NCBI GenBank assembly: GCA_937959375.1
Contig: CALGLS010000549.1
Span: 1-9,758, forward strand
DNA: 9,758 nt
Direction: 5' to 3'
From: an uncultured Saprospiraceae bacterium
Lineage (GTDB): Bacteria; Bacteroidota; Bacteroidia; Chitinophagales; Saprospiraceae
A program made the position numbers and the translations under genes. A model generated the notes under the pieces. It was not told the origin of the DNA. It did not search any database and saw only the letters and a list, made by a program, of their open reading frames with translations. This document shows positions 1 to 5,575 of this stretch, one piece after another; the first letter of the stretch is position 1, and the number at the start of each line of letters is the position of its first letter.

Positions 1-113
1 TCCTTCATTTTTTCGCGATACTCTCGTGTCATACGAGCGGCATCGGTTGGTTGTGCATAAGCAATCGCGCTGAAGGCGAGTAGGAATGATAAACTGAGTA
101 GTAATTTTTTCAT
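1..113 (-). CDS. N-terminus of a secreted protein of unknown function (runs off the left edge)
   Basis: Only the first 37 codons are present. The start ATG is at 113-111 and the frame stays open to the window edge. The N-terminus is a textbook Sec signal peptide: two lysines after Met, a hydrophobic stretch LLLSLSFLLAFSAIA, then AYA|Q, a good signal peptidase I site after residue 20. The mature part begins QPTDAARMTREYREKMK, hydrophilic and helical-looking. No family can be named from so little. It lies downstream of rpiB on the same strand, but 142 bp holding palindrome E1 separates them, so co-transcription is uncertain. The gene is inferred from the signal peptide; the function is unknown. 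Confidence 0.75.
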   Translation of the reverse strand, partial: MKKLLLSLSFLLAFSAIAYAQPTDAARMTREYREKMK

Positions 114-156
114 ATTGTTAAAACGATTTAACTTAGGAGAATATTGGTGGTGAGGA

Positions 157-249
157 GTGGGAAGTTGGGAGTTGGAGGTGGGAAGTTTTTCAAAATACGC
201 GGAGCCCGCGATCGTGTATACTTCCCACCTCCAACACCCAACTCCCAAC
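157..249. repeat. Palindromic intergenic element E1
   Basis: This is an imperfect inverted repeat. The 30-nt arms 157-186 and 220-249 match at 27 of 30 positions and enclose a 33-nt centre. The left arm consists of drifting 7-8 nt phrases (TGGGAAGT, TGGGAGT, TGGAGGT, GGGAAGT). It contains no C, and C is absent over 133-190. The right arm contains no G (217-249). The apex carries a GC-rich core, read on the minus strand as ACACGATCGCGGGCTCCGC (217 down to 199). The same core recurs in E2 at 16 of 19 positions. E1 fills the gap between the rpiB stop and the next gene, so in rpiB mRNA it would fold as a long 3' hairpin. No T-tract marks it as an ordinary terminator, and no reading frame crosses it. 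Confidence 0.88.
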
Positions 250-255
250 GCTGCC

Positions 256-699
256 CTAGCAGCTAACAGCTATCTTATCCACACGACGACCATGACGACC
301 ACCTTCGAATGCTGTATTTAAAAAAGTACGTACCATCATGCGCGCTAATCGTTGACTCACGAATCGAGCAGGAATAGATAATACATTGGCATTATTATGC
401 TGACGCGCAAGAGAAGCAATTTCTTGATTCCAAGCTATGGCAGCTCTTATGTGCTGATGTTTATTTGCCGTCATCGCAACACCATTACCGCTTCCGCAAA
501 TGATGATGCCTAACTCAGCCTTACCCGCTCCAATTGCTTCTGCAAGCGGATGAATATAGTCTGGGTAATCAACTGAATCGAGTGAATCAGTTCCTGTATC
601 AATAACAGCAAATCCTTCTTTTTCTAAAAGGCTTTTAATGTTTTCTTTGTAAAGAAAACCAGCATGGTCTCCTCCTATGGCTATGGTTCTTTTTGACAT
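256..699 (-). CDS. rpiB: Ribose-5-phosphate isomerase B
   Basis: A 147-residue cytosolic enzyme that interconverts ribose 5-phosphate and ribulose 5-phosphate in the non-oxidative pentose phosphate pathway. It matches the RpiB/LacA/LacB fold throughout: IAIGGDHAG at 6-14 with the D11-H12 pair, DYPDY at 44-48, ICGSGNG at 67-73 with catalytic Cys68, the anion-hole-like GNGVAMTANK, RQHNNANVL at 99-107 with the conserved His101, and EGGRHGRRV at 132-140 with phosphate-binding arginines. The length is normal and no key residue is missing. The start is set by the family N-terminus: MSKRTIAIGGDH aligns directly with known RpiB starts. The leader shows no Shine-Dalgarno sequence. It is probably monocistronic: the upstream GT117 gene has its own terminator, and palindromes E1 and E2 flank it. 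E2 begins only 38 bp before the start codon, so the promoter must lie within or very near that element. Confidence 0.96.
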   Translation of the reverse strand: MSKRTIAIGGDHAGFLYKENIKSLLEKEGFAVIDTGTDSLDSVDYPDYIHPLAEAIGAGKAELGIIICGSGNGVAMTANKHQHIRAAIAWNQEIASLARQHNNANVLSIPARFVSQRLARMMVRTFLNTAFEGGRHGRRVDKIAVSC

Positions 700-736
700 A
701 AGTCAGGTTTATTATGAATTGTAATTGAGTTATTTC

Positions 737-840
737 AAGGTTTGAAGGAGTGAGTGTATTAAGGTTTGAAGGATACGCGATCGGCGGCTCCGCATCTTGC
801 GTATCCTTCAAACCTTCACTCCTTACTACCTTTAAACCTT
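737..840. repeat. Palindromic intergenic element E2
   Basis: This is an inverted repeat with a perfect inner 18-bp stem (761-778 with 799-816) and a looser outer stem ending in AAGGTTT (737-743) against AAACCTT (834-840). The left arm holds the 12-nt phrase AAGGTTTGAAGG twice (737 and 761). It has no C from 737 to 775, and the right arm has no G from 802 to 848. The apex carries the core ACGCGATCGGCGGCTCCGC (775-793, plus strand), which matches the E1 core at 16 of 19 positions but points the other way. The arms share no sequence with those of E1; only the architecture and core are common. It sits between the GT117 terminator and the rpiB start. Confidence 0.88.
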
Positions 841-855
841 ATCTAATAGTCTCTA

Positions 856-903
856 AAATAAAAAAAGGTCGCCCGATTGCAGCATGCAAACAGACGACCT
901 TTT
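856..903 (-). terminator. Intrinsic terminator of the GT117 gene
   Basis: On the minus strand, 10 bp after the stop codon, a 9-bp stem AAAAGGTCG / CGACCTTTT (895-903 with 863-871) closes a 23-nt loop and runs into a T-tract (complement of the A-run 860-866). The placement and form fit a rho-independent terminator. The stem's A/T symmetry would allow weaker activity in the other direction, though no plus-strand gene ends here. The loop holds a small TGCATGC palindrome. Confidence 0.75.
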
Positions 904-913
904 AATTATGATT

Positions 914-3900
914 TTATTGCCCTGGAGGTCTTGTCTCTGTTCCTTCAAGACCGTATGGTGCAAGTAGCGTATTTATTTCTTGTTCGAATGCAGGATCTTG
1001 CATTGACTTCACGACATTTAAAACATCTCCTCTTACTCGCTGGAAGTTGACGAAGTCATCTCTAAAACCAGATTCCAACTGTTGTGGTGTCAGATCTTCC
1101 ATCATAAAACGCAGTTGATCTGCTGCCTCTTCTGCGAGTTGACGAACATGTGGTTTAGCTTTTTCAAACTCACCTGCTGTCATATATATTCGAATAAAGA
1201 TCATGATGTTTCCATCAAAAGGGAAATTCATGTGCGGGAAAGCTTCAAAATATTTATCAACCATTCCTATCGCTTTTTCTTTCTCACCGGTTCGTAGCGC
1301 CTCATCGGCTGCTCTCATGATAGCGACTTTAATCGTTTGAACACTTGGCCCATAACTGCGGTCAACAAATAGTTTTTGCTTATCGAAATTACCCCAAGCA
1401 AATTTATTCATTAAGTTGTTATAGAACGTTTCAATATCAACTCGACCTTTTCCAACCATCCCGTATGCCCCACTCTCTCTTGTTGGTGGTGTTTTGATTG
1501 GTACAAATCTCAAAGCCAGACCTTCTAATTCAAAATATTGATCTAAACCATGCAATGATTCAGGGCGACAAGTTACTGCGAAGTAAACCGGTCTATCAAA
1601 TGCATTTGAACTAATGATATCCAACAAGGCAACATCTCCTTTAAAAATGAATGTCTCGCCTTTGTTCGCTATTGTAAAATCGATACGGTCCACCATTTGA
1701 TTGGCATCTTCTGGTCGTACAATTCCGTTGGCAATCGCTTTCTGTTTATCCACTTCAATAAATACATTACGAGAAGGGAAGTCCGAATCCAATGAGCTTC
1801 CATTTTGCAATGGAATTGGATGTTCTTCACCAACGTGCTTTAATGCAAAATTAAGTGGCAATGGTTTATCACCATACGCGTTTCGTGGATCGAACGGAAT
1901 TTGTGTTCGTTTTTTACCGTACATTTTTTCCGCAGGAATACTCATCTTAATCGCAGGAGAGTCATTGACTTTTCGCCGCAGCTGATCAATGTACCAGTCT
2001 ACTGCAATCAATGAAAGATTGACTACCCTTACGTCCGTTCGTATTCCTTCAATCTCTTGAGCATACCAAAGTGGATAAGTATCATTATCACCATAAGTAA
2101 ATATGATGGCGTTTTCTGCACAAGAATTCAGGAAGTTCGAAGCATAGTCTCTTGATCCTTTGTGATGTCTACGACTGTGGTCATCAAAGTTTTGGAAACC
2201 CATAATTAGCGGTGCAGATAATGCCAAAGCAACTGCAATAGTTCCTGCCGTTTTACCATTTAATTTAGCTCGATCTTTCAAAATAGTCATTAGCGCCAAT
2301 ACGCCCATTCCAATCCAAATACAGAATGTAAAGATGGAACCTGCCAGTACGTAATCCCTTTCACGGGGTTCATTTGGAGGCTGGTTGGAATATATTATGA
2401 TACCAATTCCCGTAAGGAAAAACAGTGCTAGTATAGCTAAGAAATCGTTGGGTCGCCGTTTAAAATGGAAGAAGACTCCCAGCAAACCAAATATGAGCGG
2501 CAGGAAGAAATAGCGATTTCGGCCTTCATGATTTTTCATTGATTCGGGCAGATTACTTTGATTGTAAAGCCGCATATTATCTACAAAGGGTATTCCCGAA
2601 ATCCAGTTTCCACTTTTCACATTGGCGGGATTGAAACCTTGTTCGCCGTTTTGCCTTCCGGCAAAATTCCACATAAAATATCTCCAATACATCCAACCGA
2701 CCTGATAGCGGAAGAAATAATAGAGATTATCTCCCATGGTCGGATTACCGGAATTTCGCCCCATCCAATTGTAATATAATTTTCGCCGATTGGGATCCAT
2801 ATGCCCCATCCGAGGGAAAAGTGATTCTTGTGAACTATCCCATTCTTGTGAAATCTTTTGTTCTACATGTTCATATCTATCTCCTAATTTACCATAACGT
2901 GGTGTTACATCAGTAGAAAGATAGCGACGGTCAACATTGAAGTGAGGACCTTTCAACAATGGTCTTTCTCCATATTGCTCACGATTTATATAAGGAATCA
3001 AACGGAAAGCATCCGAAGGATTGTTCATATTGATTGGCGTGTTCGCATTCGCACGAATAACAACAACTCCAATCGTTGAAAAACCAACCATTACCAAACC
3101 AGCTGCAACTATCAAAGATTGAATAAGTGGGTTTCTCGTTTTATGTGCATACTTCAATCCTGCAAAAAGTAAACCTCCAAGTAATAGCACTGTTGGTATG
3201 ATTCCACTATGAAATGGTAAGCCCATTCCGTTGACCATTAACAATTCAAATTTTGACCAAATCAATGGAATTCCTACAATGACAACTTTCTGAACATAAA
3301 CCATAAAAGCCAAACCAGCGAATGTCGCAATGGCCATTCCTCCTAAGTTACGTTCTTTGTATTTTTTGAAATAGTATAGTAATGCAAGTGCTGGGAAAGT
3401 CAATAAACTAAGTAAGTGAACTCCGATAGAAAGTCCTGCTGCGTAAACGGCGAAGAAAATCCATTTATCGTTTTTTGGTGTATCTGGTAGTGTGTACCAT
3501 TTGACCATAGCCCAAGTTACCAGCGTTGTAAAAAAAGTAGACATGGCATATACCTCGCCTTCCACTGCTGAAAACCAAATAGAAGTTGCGAAAGCGGTAC
3601 ACAATCCAGCAACCACACCAGAACCAGCTAATGCGATGTTTTGGCTGTCATCTGTTTCACCATCTCTTCCTACCAGTGCCAACTTTCCTAAAAGCATTGT
3701 AATCCAGCAAACCATCATTGCTGCCAAAGCAGTACAAACCCCGGAAAGCATGTTGACTGAGAAGGCGATGTCCTCTGGGTTGCTCGAAAAAATTTCAGCT
3801 ACCAGTGTAAACATACGGCCGATCAGGATGAATAAAGGCGCTCCAGGAGGGTGAACTACTTGAAGTTTATGTGCTCCGGTGATAAACTCACCACAATCCC

Positions 3901-4000
3901 ACAAACTACCCGTTCGTTCCGCCGAAAGAAAAAAGACTACCAAGGCGATACCGAATACGGTCCATCCAGCTAAATTGTATAATTTTTTGTTGGAAATCAT
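914..4000 (-). CDS. GT117/DUF2723 multi-spanning membrane protein, putative protein O-mannosyltransferase-like glycosyltransferase
   Basis: A 1028-residue inner-membrane protein. The N-terminal DUF2723 region has about nine hydrophobic segments between residues 11 and 315. Its first loop carries LWDCGEFITGAHKLQVVHPPG (residues 33-53). D35 and E38 occupy the place of the acidic catalytic motif typical of GT-C transferases, and HPPG follows. Further hallmarks are AVEGEVYAM at 145-153 and GVHLLSL at 193-199. A long, probably periplasmic loop (about 316-495, including NPSDAFRLIPY) is followed by about four more membrane segments (496-602). A soluble region with FTYGDNDTYPLWYAQE (634-649) comes next, and the C-terminus (about 905-1000) is helical and TPR-like. 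The family (CAZy GT117) includes human TMEM260, a protein O-mannosyltransferase. That this bacterial member mannosylates exported proteins is inference. The length is usual for Bacteroidota homologues. The start follows an A-rich leader, and the gene is monocistronic with its own terminator. Confidence 0.9.
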   Translation of the reverse strand: MISNKKLYNLAGWTVFGIALVVFFLSAERTGSLWDCGEFITGAHKLQVVHPPGAPLFILIGRMFTLVAEIFSSNPEDIAFSVNMLSGVCTALAAMMVCWITMLLGKLALVGRDGETDDSQNIALAGSGVVAGLCTAFATSIWFSAVEGEVYAMSTFFTTLVTWAMVKWYTLPDTPKNDKWIFFAVYAAGLSIGVHLLSLLTFPALALLYYFKKYKERNLGGMAIATFAGLAFMVYVQKVVIVGIPLIWSKFELLMVNGMGLPFHSGIIPTVLLLGGLLFAGLKYAHKTRNPLIQSLIVAAGLVMVGFSTIGVVVIRANANTPINMNNPSDAFRLIPYINREQYGERPLLKGPHFNVDRRYLSTDVTPRYGKLGDRYEHVEQKISQEWDSSQESLFPRMGHMDPNRRKLYYNWMGRNSGNPTMGDNLYYFFRYQVGWMYWRYFMWNFAGRQNGEQGFNPANVKSGNWISGIPFVDNMRLYNQSNLPESMKNHEGRNRYFFLPLIFGLLGVFFHFKRRPNDFLAILALFFLTGIGIIIYSNQPPNEPRERDYVLAGSIFTFCIWIGMGVLALMTILKDRAKLNGKTAGTIAVALALSAPLIMGFQNFDDHSRRHHKGSRDYASNFLNSCAENAIIFTYGDNDTYPLWYAQEIEGIRTDVRVVNLSLIAVDWYIDQLRRKVNDSPAIKMSIPAEKMYGKKRTQIPFDPRNAYGDKPLPLNFALKHVGEEHPIPLQNGSSLDSDFPSRNVFIEVDKQKAIANGIVRPEDANQMVDRIDFTIANKGETFIFKGDVALLDIISSNAFDRPVYFAVTCRPESLHGLDQYFELEGLALRFVPIKTPPTRESGAYGMVGKGRVDIETFYNNLMNKFAWGNFDKQKLFVDRSYGPSVQTIKVAIMRAADEALRTGEKEKAIGMVDKYFEAFPHMNFPFDGNIMIFIRIYMTAGEFEKAKPHVRQLAEEAADQLRFMMEDLTPQQLESGFRDDFVNFQRVRGDVLNVVKSMQDPAFEQEINTLLAPYGLEGTETRPPGQ

Positions 4001-4094
4001 TTGATGCTTGATTTATTTGTTTTTCCTCTGAAAACCAGTGTTTTAGGGGAAATTTAAGTATTTGATATTATTTTGATGTGTAGTTAAACACTTA

Positions 4095-4116
4095 AAGTAC
4101 GACTAATTTCGTACTT
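4095..4116. promoter_or_regulatory. Short perfect palindrome in the GT117 leader region
   Basis: AAGTACGA (4095-4102) and TCGTACTT (4109-4116) form a perfect 8-bp inverted repeat around a 6-nt spacer, about 95 bp upstream of the GT117 start. If transcription began near the TACATTTG word at 4141-4134, the palindrome would lie about 10 nt into the transcript. It could be a dimeric repressor operator or a 5' leader hairpin. The repeat is directly visible; its role is inferred. Confidence 0.4.
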
Positions 4117-4133
4117 AGTTTCAATATAAACAG

Positions 4134-4141
4134 CAAATGTA
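4134..4141 (-). promoter_or_regulatory. Candidate -7 promoter element (TACATTTG) for the GT117 gene
   Basis: It matches the Bacteroidota -7 consensus TAnnTTTG on the minus strand, about 134 bp upstream of the GT117 start. No TTTG or TTG lies at the expected 19-21 bp upstream, so support is weak. A second word, TACCTTTG (4199-4192), is an equally plausible alternative. Confidence 0.3.
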
Positions 4142-4324
4142 ATAAAATATTGTCGGATTAGGGCGGAATTTAGGGAGTTCAAAATCAATTACAAAGGTAA
4201 CATTCAGGGCAATTTCACTCTAAATCCGCTTCTAAGTCTTAAAATTAGCAACAAAGTGGCTTTATCCGAGGCAAGACATTGAAATTGAGCTTGCTAATTA
4301 ATTCGCCCCCTCCCTTTAATGTTT

Positions 4325-4332
4325 TAACTTTG
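4325..4332 (+). promoter_or_regulatory. Candidate -7 promoter element (TAACTTTG) for the miniprotein gene
   Basis: TAACTTTG followed by GC is a very typical Bacteroidota -7 word (TAnnTTTG). It lies 25 bp before the miniprotein ATG, so transcription would start around 4338-4340 with a leader of about 20 nt. The -33 position shows no clear TTG. Its closeness to a short gene with no other promoter in view makes it the best promoter candidate in the window. Confidence 0.45.
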
Positions 4333-4357
4333 CAGCAGAATCAATCAATATTGAAAG

Positions 4358-4504
4358 ATGTTTAAAATTTTATTCATTGGAGTCTTAGTCTATGTCTTTT
4401 ATCGTATGATAGCTCCTACTCCTCTTCCTCAATCTAAACAAGAAATTTTAGATGATATGCCGGCTGATGAGGATGAGTTTATTGATTATGAGGAAGTAGA
4501 ATGA
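4358..4504 (+). CDS. 48-residue membrane miniprotein, DUF4834-like ends
   Basis: This is a short open frame. Residues 4-20 (ILFIGVLVYVFYRMIAP) are one hydrophobic segment. A linker rich in Pro, Gln and Lys follows, then a strongly acidic tail DDMPADEDEFIDYEEVE. As I recall the DUF4834 family of Bacteroidota, it has the same layout: an N-terminal membrane segment ending in an aromatic/basic patch, a variable linker, and a conserved tail resembling GEYIDFEEID. This protein has both ends but only a very short linker, so it is about half the usual length. It is preceded by a TAACTTTG promoter word, and its codons resemble those of its neighbours. Its function is unknown. The absence of alternative ORFs and the family-like tail argue it is real; the family assignment is from memory. 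Confidence 0.6.
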   Translation: MFKILFIGVLVYVFYRMIAPTPLPQSKQEILDDMPADEDEFIDYEEVE

Positions 4505-4509
4505 GTTTT

Positions 4510-4735
4510 TTTGAACGCGGTCTGAACTTGGTTTGAACGCGGAGGCGCAGAGGCGCGGAGTGTACTATACCGTAGAGGTACGTAGGAGGCGCTGAGCTTT
4601 TTTTTGCTAAAGCAAAAAAATTGAACTCGGTATCATTTTACGTTTATAATATTTGCGAAAGCAAAATACCTCAGCGCCTCCTTCGTACCATCACGACCGC
4701 GGGTAACTCTGCGCCTCCGCGCCTCTGCGTTCAAA
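4510..4735. repeat. Large nested palindromic element E3 with tandem short repeats
   Basis: The outer 30-nt arms 4532-4561 and 4706-4735 match at 27 of 30. The three mismatches fall exactly 8 nt apart, at the variable base of an 8-nt unit GAGGCGC(A/G). An inner stem, 4577-4596 with 4670-4689, pairs at 19 of 20. The centre holds two small hairpins, TTTGC-TAAA-GCAAA (within 4599-4620) and TTTGC-GAAA-GCAAA (4652-4665). The left flank consists of three consecutive 11-mers of the type TTGAACGCGGT (4511-4543), with a fourth at 4621. Between the right arms, CACGACCGCGGG (4692-4703) matches the E1 core at 11 of 12. E3 separates the miniprotein gene from the pseudouridine synthase gene and codes for nothing convincing. 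Confidence 0.88.
4511..4543 (+). repeat. Three tandem 11-mers at the left edge of E3
   Basis: TTGAACGCGGT, CTGAACTTGGT and TTGAACGCGGA follow one another without spacing. A further copy, TTGAACTCGGT, lies at 4621-4631 in the centre of E3. The end of the third unit merges into the 8-nt GAGGCGC repeats of the arm, which suggests growth by local duplication. Confidence 0.75.
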
Positions 4736-4774
4736 AACCGTTAACTCAGAAATTATATAACAACAAACAACAAC

Positions 4775-5464
4775 ATGCACGAAGAAACTATCGGATCTCG
4801 CATACTCTACAAAAACAATCAAATTATTGCCTACAACAAACCGGCAGGGCTACCTGTGCAATCGGATAAAACAGGCGATCAAAATCTATTGAATATAGTG
4901 AAGGCTTTCGCAAAAAAGAGTATCAACGTAGTTCACCGAATTGATAGACCCGCGAGTGGCATTGTTTTGTTTGCAAAAACACCCGTTGCTTTAGCTTCAC
5001 TTAATTTGCAATTTCAAGAACGAAGTATTCAGAAAAGTTACTTAGCAATTGTAAAAAACAAACCTGAAAAAGATGCGGATACCTTAACCCATTTTCTGCT
5101 AAAGAATCAAAAACAAAATCGTTCTGTTGCTTACGACAAAGAAATTGCCCACAGCAAAAAAGCAGAACTGAGTTACAAACTAATTGCAAGTAGTGACAAC
5201 TATCACATGTTAGAAATCGATTTACACTCTGGCAGACATCATCAAATTCGCGCGCAATTGGCAGCGATTGGATCTCCAATAAAAGGTGATGCAAAATACG
5301 GTTTCAAAAGAGGTAATCAAGATCGATCAATTCACTTACATGCTTGGAAGGTACAATTCAAACATCCTATTTCTGGGGAAGTAGAAACAGTTGTGGCTCC
5401 AATTCCTGAGGACTCACTTTGGCAGTTCTTTGCTAAAGCAGCGAAGTTAGAAACTGAAGCTTAA
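4775..5464 (+). CDS. RluA-family RNA pseudouridine synthase
   Basis: A 229-residue enzyme that isomerises uridine to pseudouridine in structured RNA (rRNA or tRNA) in the cytosol. Motif I, NKPAGLPVQSD, is at 21-31. Motif II, HRIDRPASGIVLFAKT, is at 54-69 and contains catalytic Asp57; Ile replaces the commoner Leu in HRLD, and Pro-Ala replaces the usual Pro-Thr or variants of that. Motif III, SGRHHQIRAQLAAIGSPIKGDAKYG, lies at about 152-176. The protein has only the catalytic domain and lacks the N-terminal S4 domain found in RluC and RluD, so it belongs with the short RluA-type enzymes. The target uridine cannot be told. The start is the first ATG after an in-frame stop at 4742-4744 and follows an A/C-rich leader (AACAACAAACAACAAC) without Shine-Dalgarno sequence. 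thiL follows 111 bp downstream on the same strand, past a hairpin. Confidence 0.93.
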   Translation: MHEETIGSRILYKNNQIIAYNKPAGLPVQSDKTGDQNLLNIVKAFAKKSINVVHRIDRPASGIVLFAKTPVALASLNLQFQERSIQKSYLAIVKNKPEKDADTLTHFLLKNQKQNRSVAYDKEIAHSKKAELSYKLIASSDNYHMLEIDLHSGRHHQIRAQLAAIGSPIKGDAKYGFKRGNQDRSIHLHAWKVQFKHPISGEVETVVAPIPEDSLWQFFAKAAKLETEA

Positions 5465-5473
5465 TACAAACAG

Positions 5474-5506
5474 ACGTTTACTAAATTTTAAAAGTTTAAT
5501 AAACGT
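5474..5506 (+). terminator. AT-rich hairpin after the pseudouridine synthase gene
   Basis: Arms 5474-5485 (ACGTTTACTAAA) and 5495-5506 (TTTAATAAACGT) pair at 11 of 12 with a 9-nt loop, beginning 10 bp after the stop codon. The single imperfect pair would be a C-A mismatch on the plus strand. No T-run follows, so termination would be inefficient or need another factor. It might instead act as a 3' end stabiliser or attenuator before thiL. Confidence 0.4.
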
Positions 5507-5575
5507 TGCCAAAACAAACATCTCTTTAAACCAAAATAAATTACACTAGCATTCTGCACAAAGCACTTTATAAAA

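Larger units (their letters stand above)
4001..4357. other. Divergent intergenic region
   Basis: This is 357 bp without a gene, between the leftward GT117 gene and the rightward miniprotein gene. It contains two TAnnTTTG words on the minus strand (4134-4141 and 4192-4199), one on the plus strand (4325-4332), and a perfect 8-bp palindrome at 4095-4116. A wide 9-bp inverted repeat AATTAGCAA / TTGCTAATT (4243-4251 with 4291-4299) has a 39-nt spacer and may be chance. No persuasive -33 TTTG pairs with any of the promoter words, and I see no convincing coding frame or structured RNA. Confidence 0.5.

Noticed and set aside
157..249. E1 as the rho-independent terminator of rpiB
   Set aside because: The arms are 30 nt with a 33-nt apex and no following T-tract, and an element of the same design (E2) lies upstream of a gene. 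It may still affect the mRNA end, but it is not a standard terminator.
711..738. Sigma70-like TTGAAA-N16-CATAAT on the minus strand upstream of rpiB
   Set aside because: It would start transcription only a few bases before the ATG, and Bacteroidota promoters use a different consensus. In this AT-rich DNA such a match is expected by chance.
1082..3854. Several plus-strand open frames of 70-120 codons inside the GT117 gene
   Set aside because: They lie opposite a continuous 1028-codon gene with strong motifs, and their products show no domain. They are antisense shadows.
157..4735. The palindromes as a CRISPR array or insertion sequence
   Set aside because: There are no regular repeat-spacer units, no transposase frame, and no terminal inverted repeats bounding a coding segment with target duplications that I can see.
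4621..4869. 82-codon plus-strand open frame starting inside E3 and overlapping the pseudouridine synthase start
   Set aside because: Its first part is palindrome sequence and its second part is the out-of-frame start of a well-supported gene. The product is low-complexity with no recognisable domain.
5465..5575. TPP riboswitch upstream of thiL
   Set aside because: The 111-bp gap is AT-rich with one simple hairpin and lacks the conserved CUGAGA-type and ACCUGA-type segments of the thi box.
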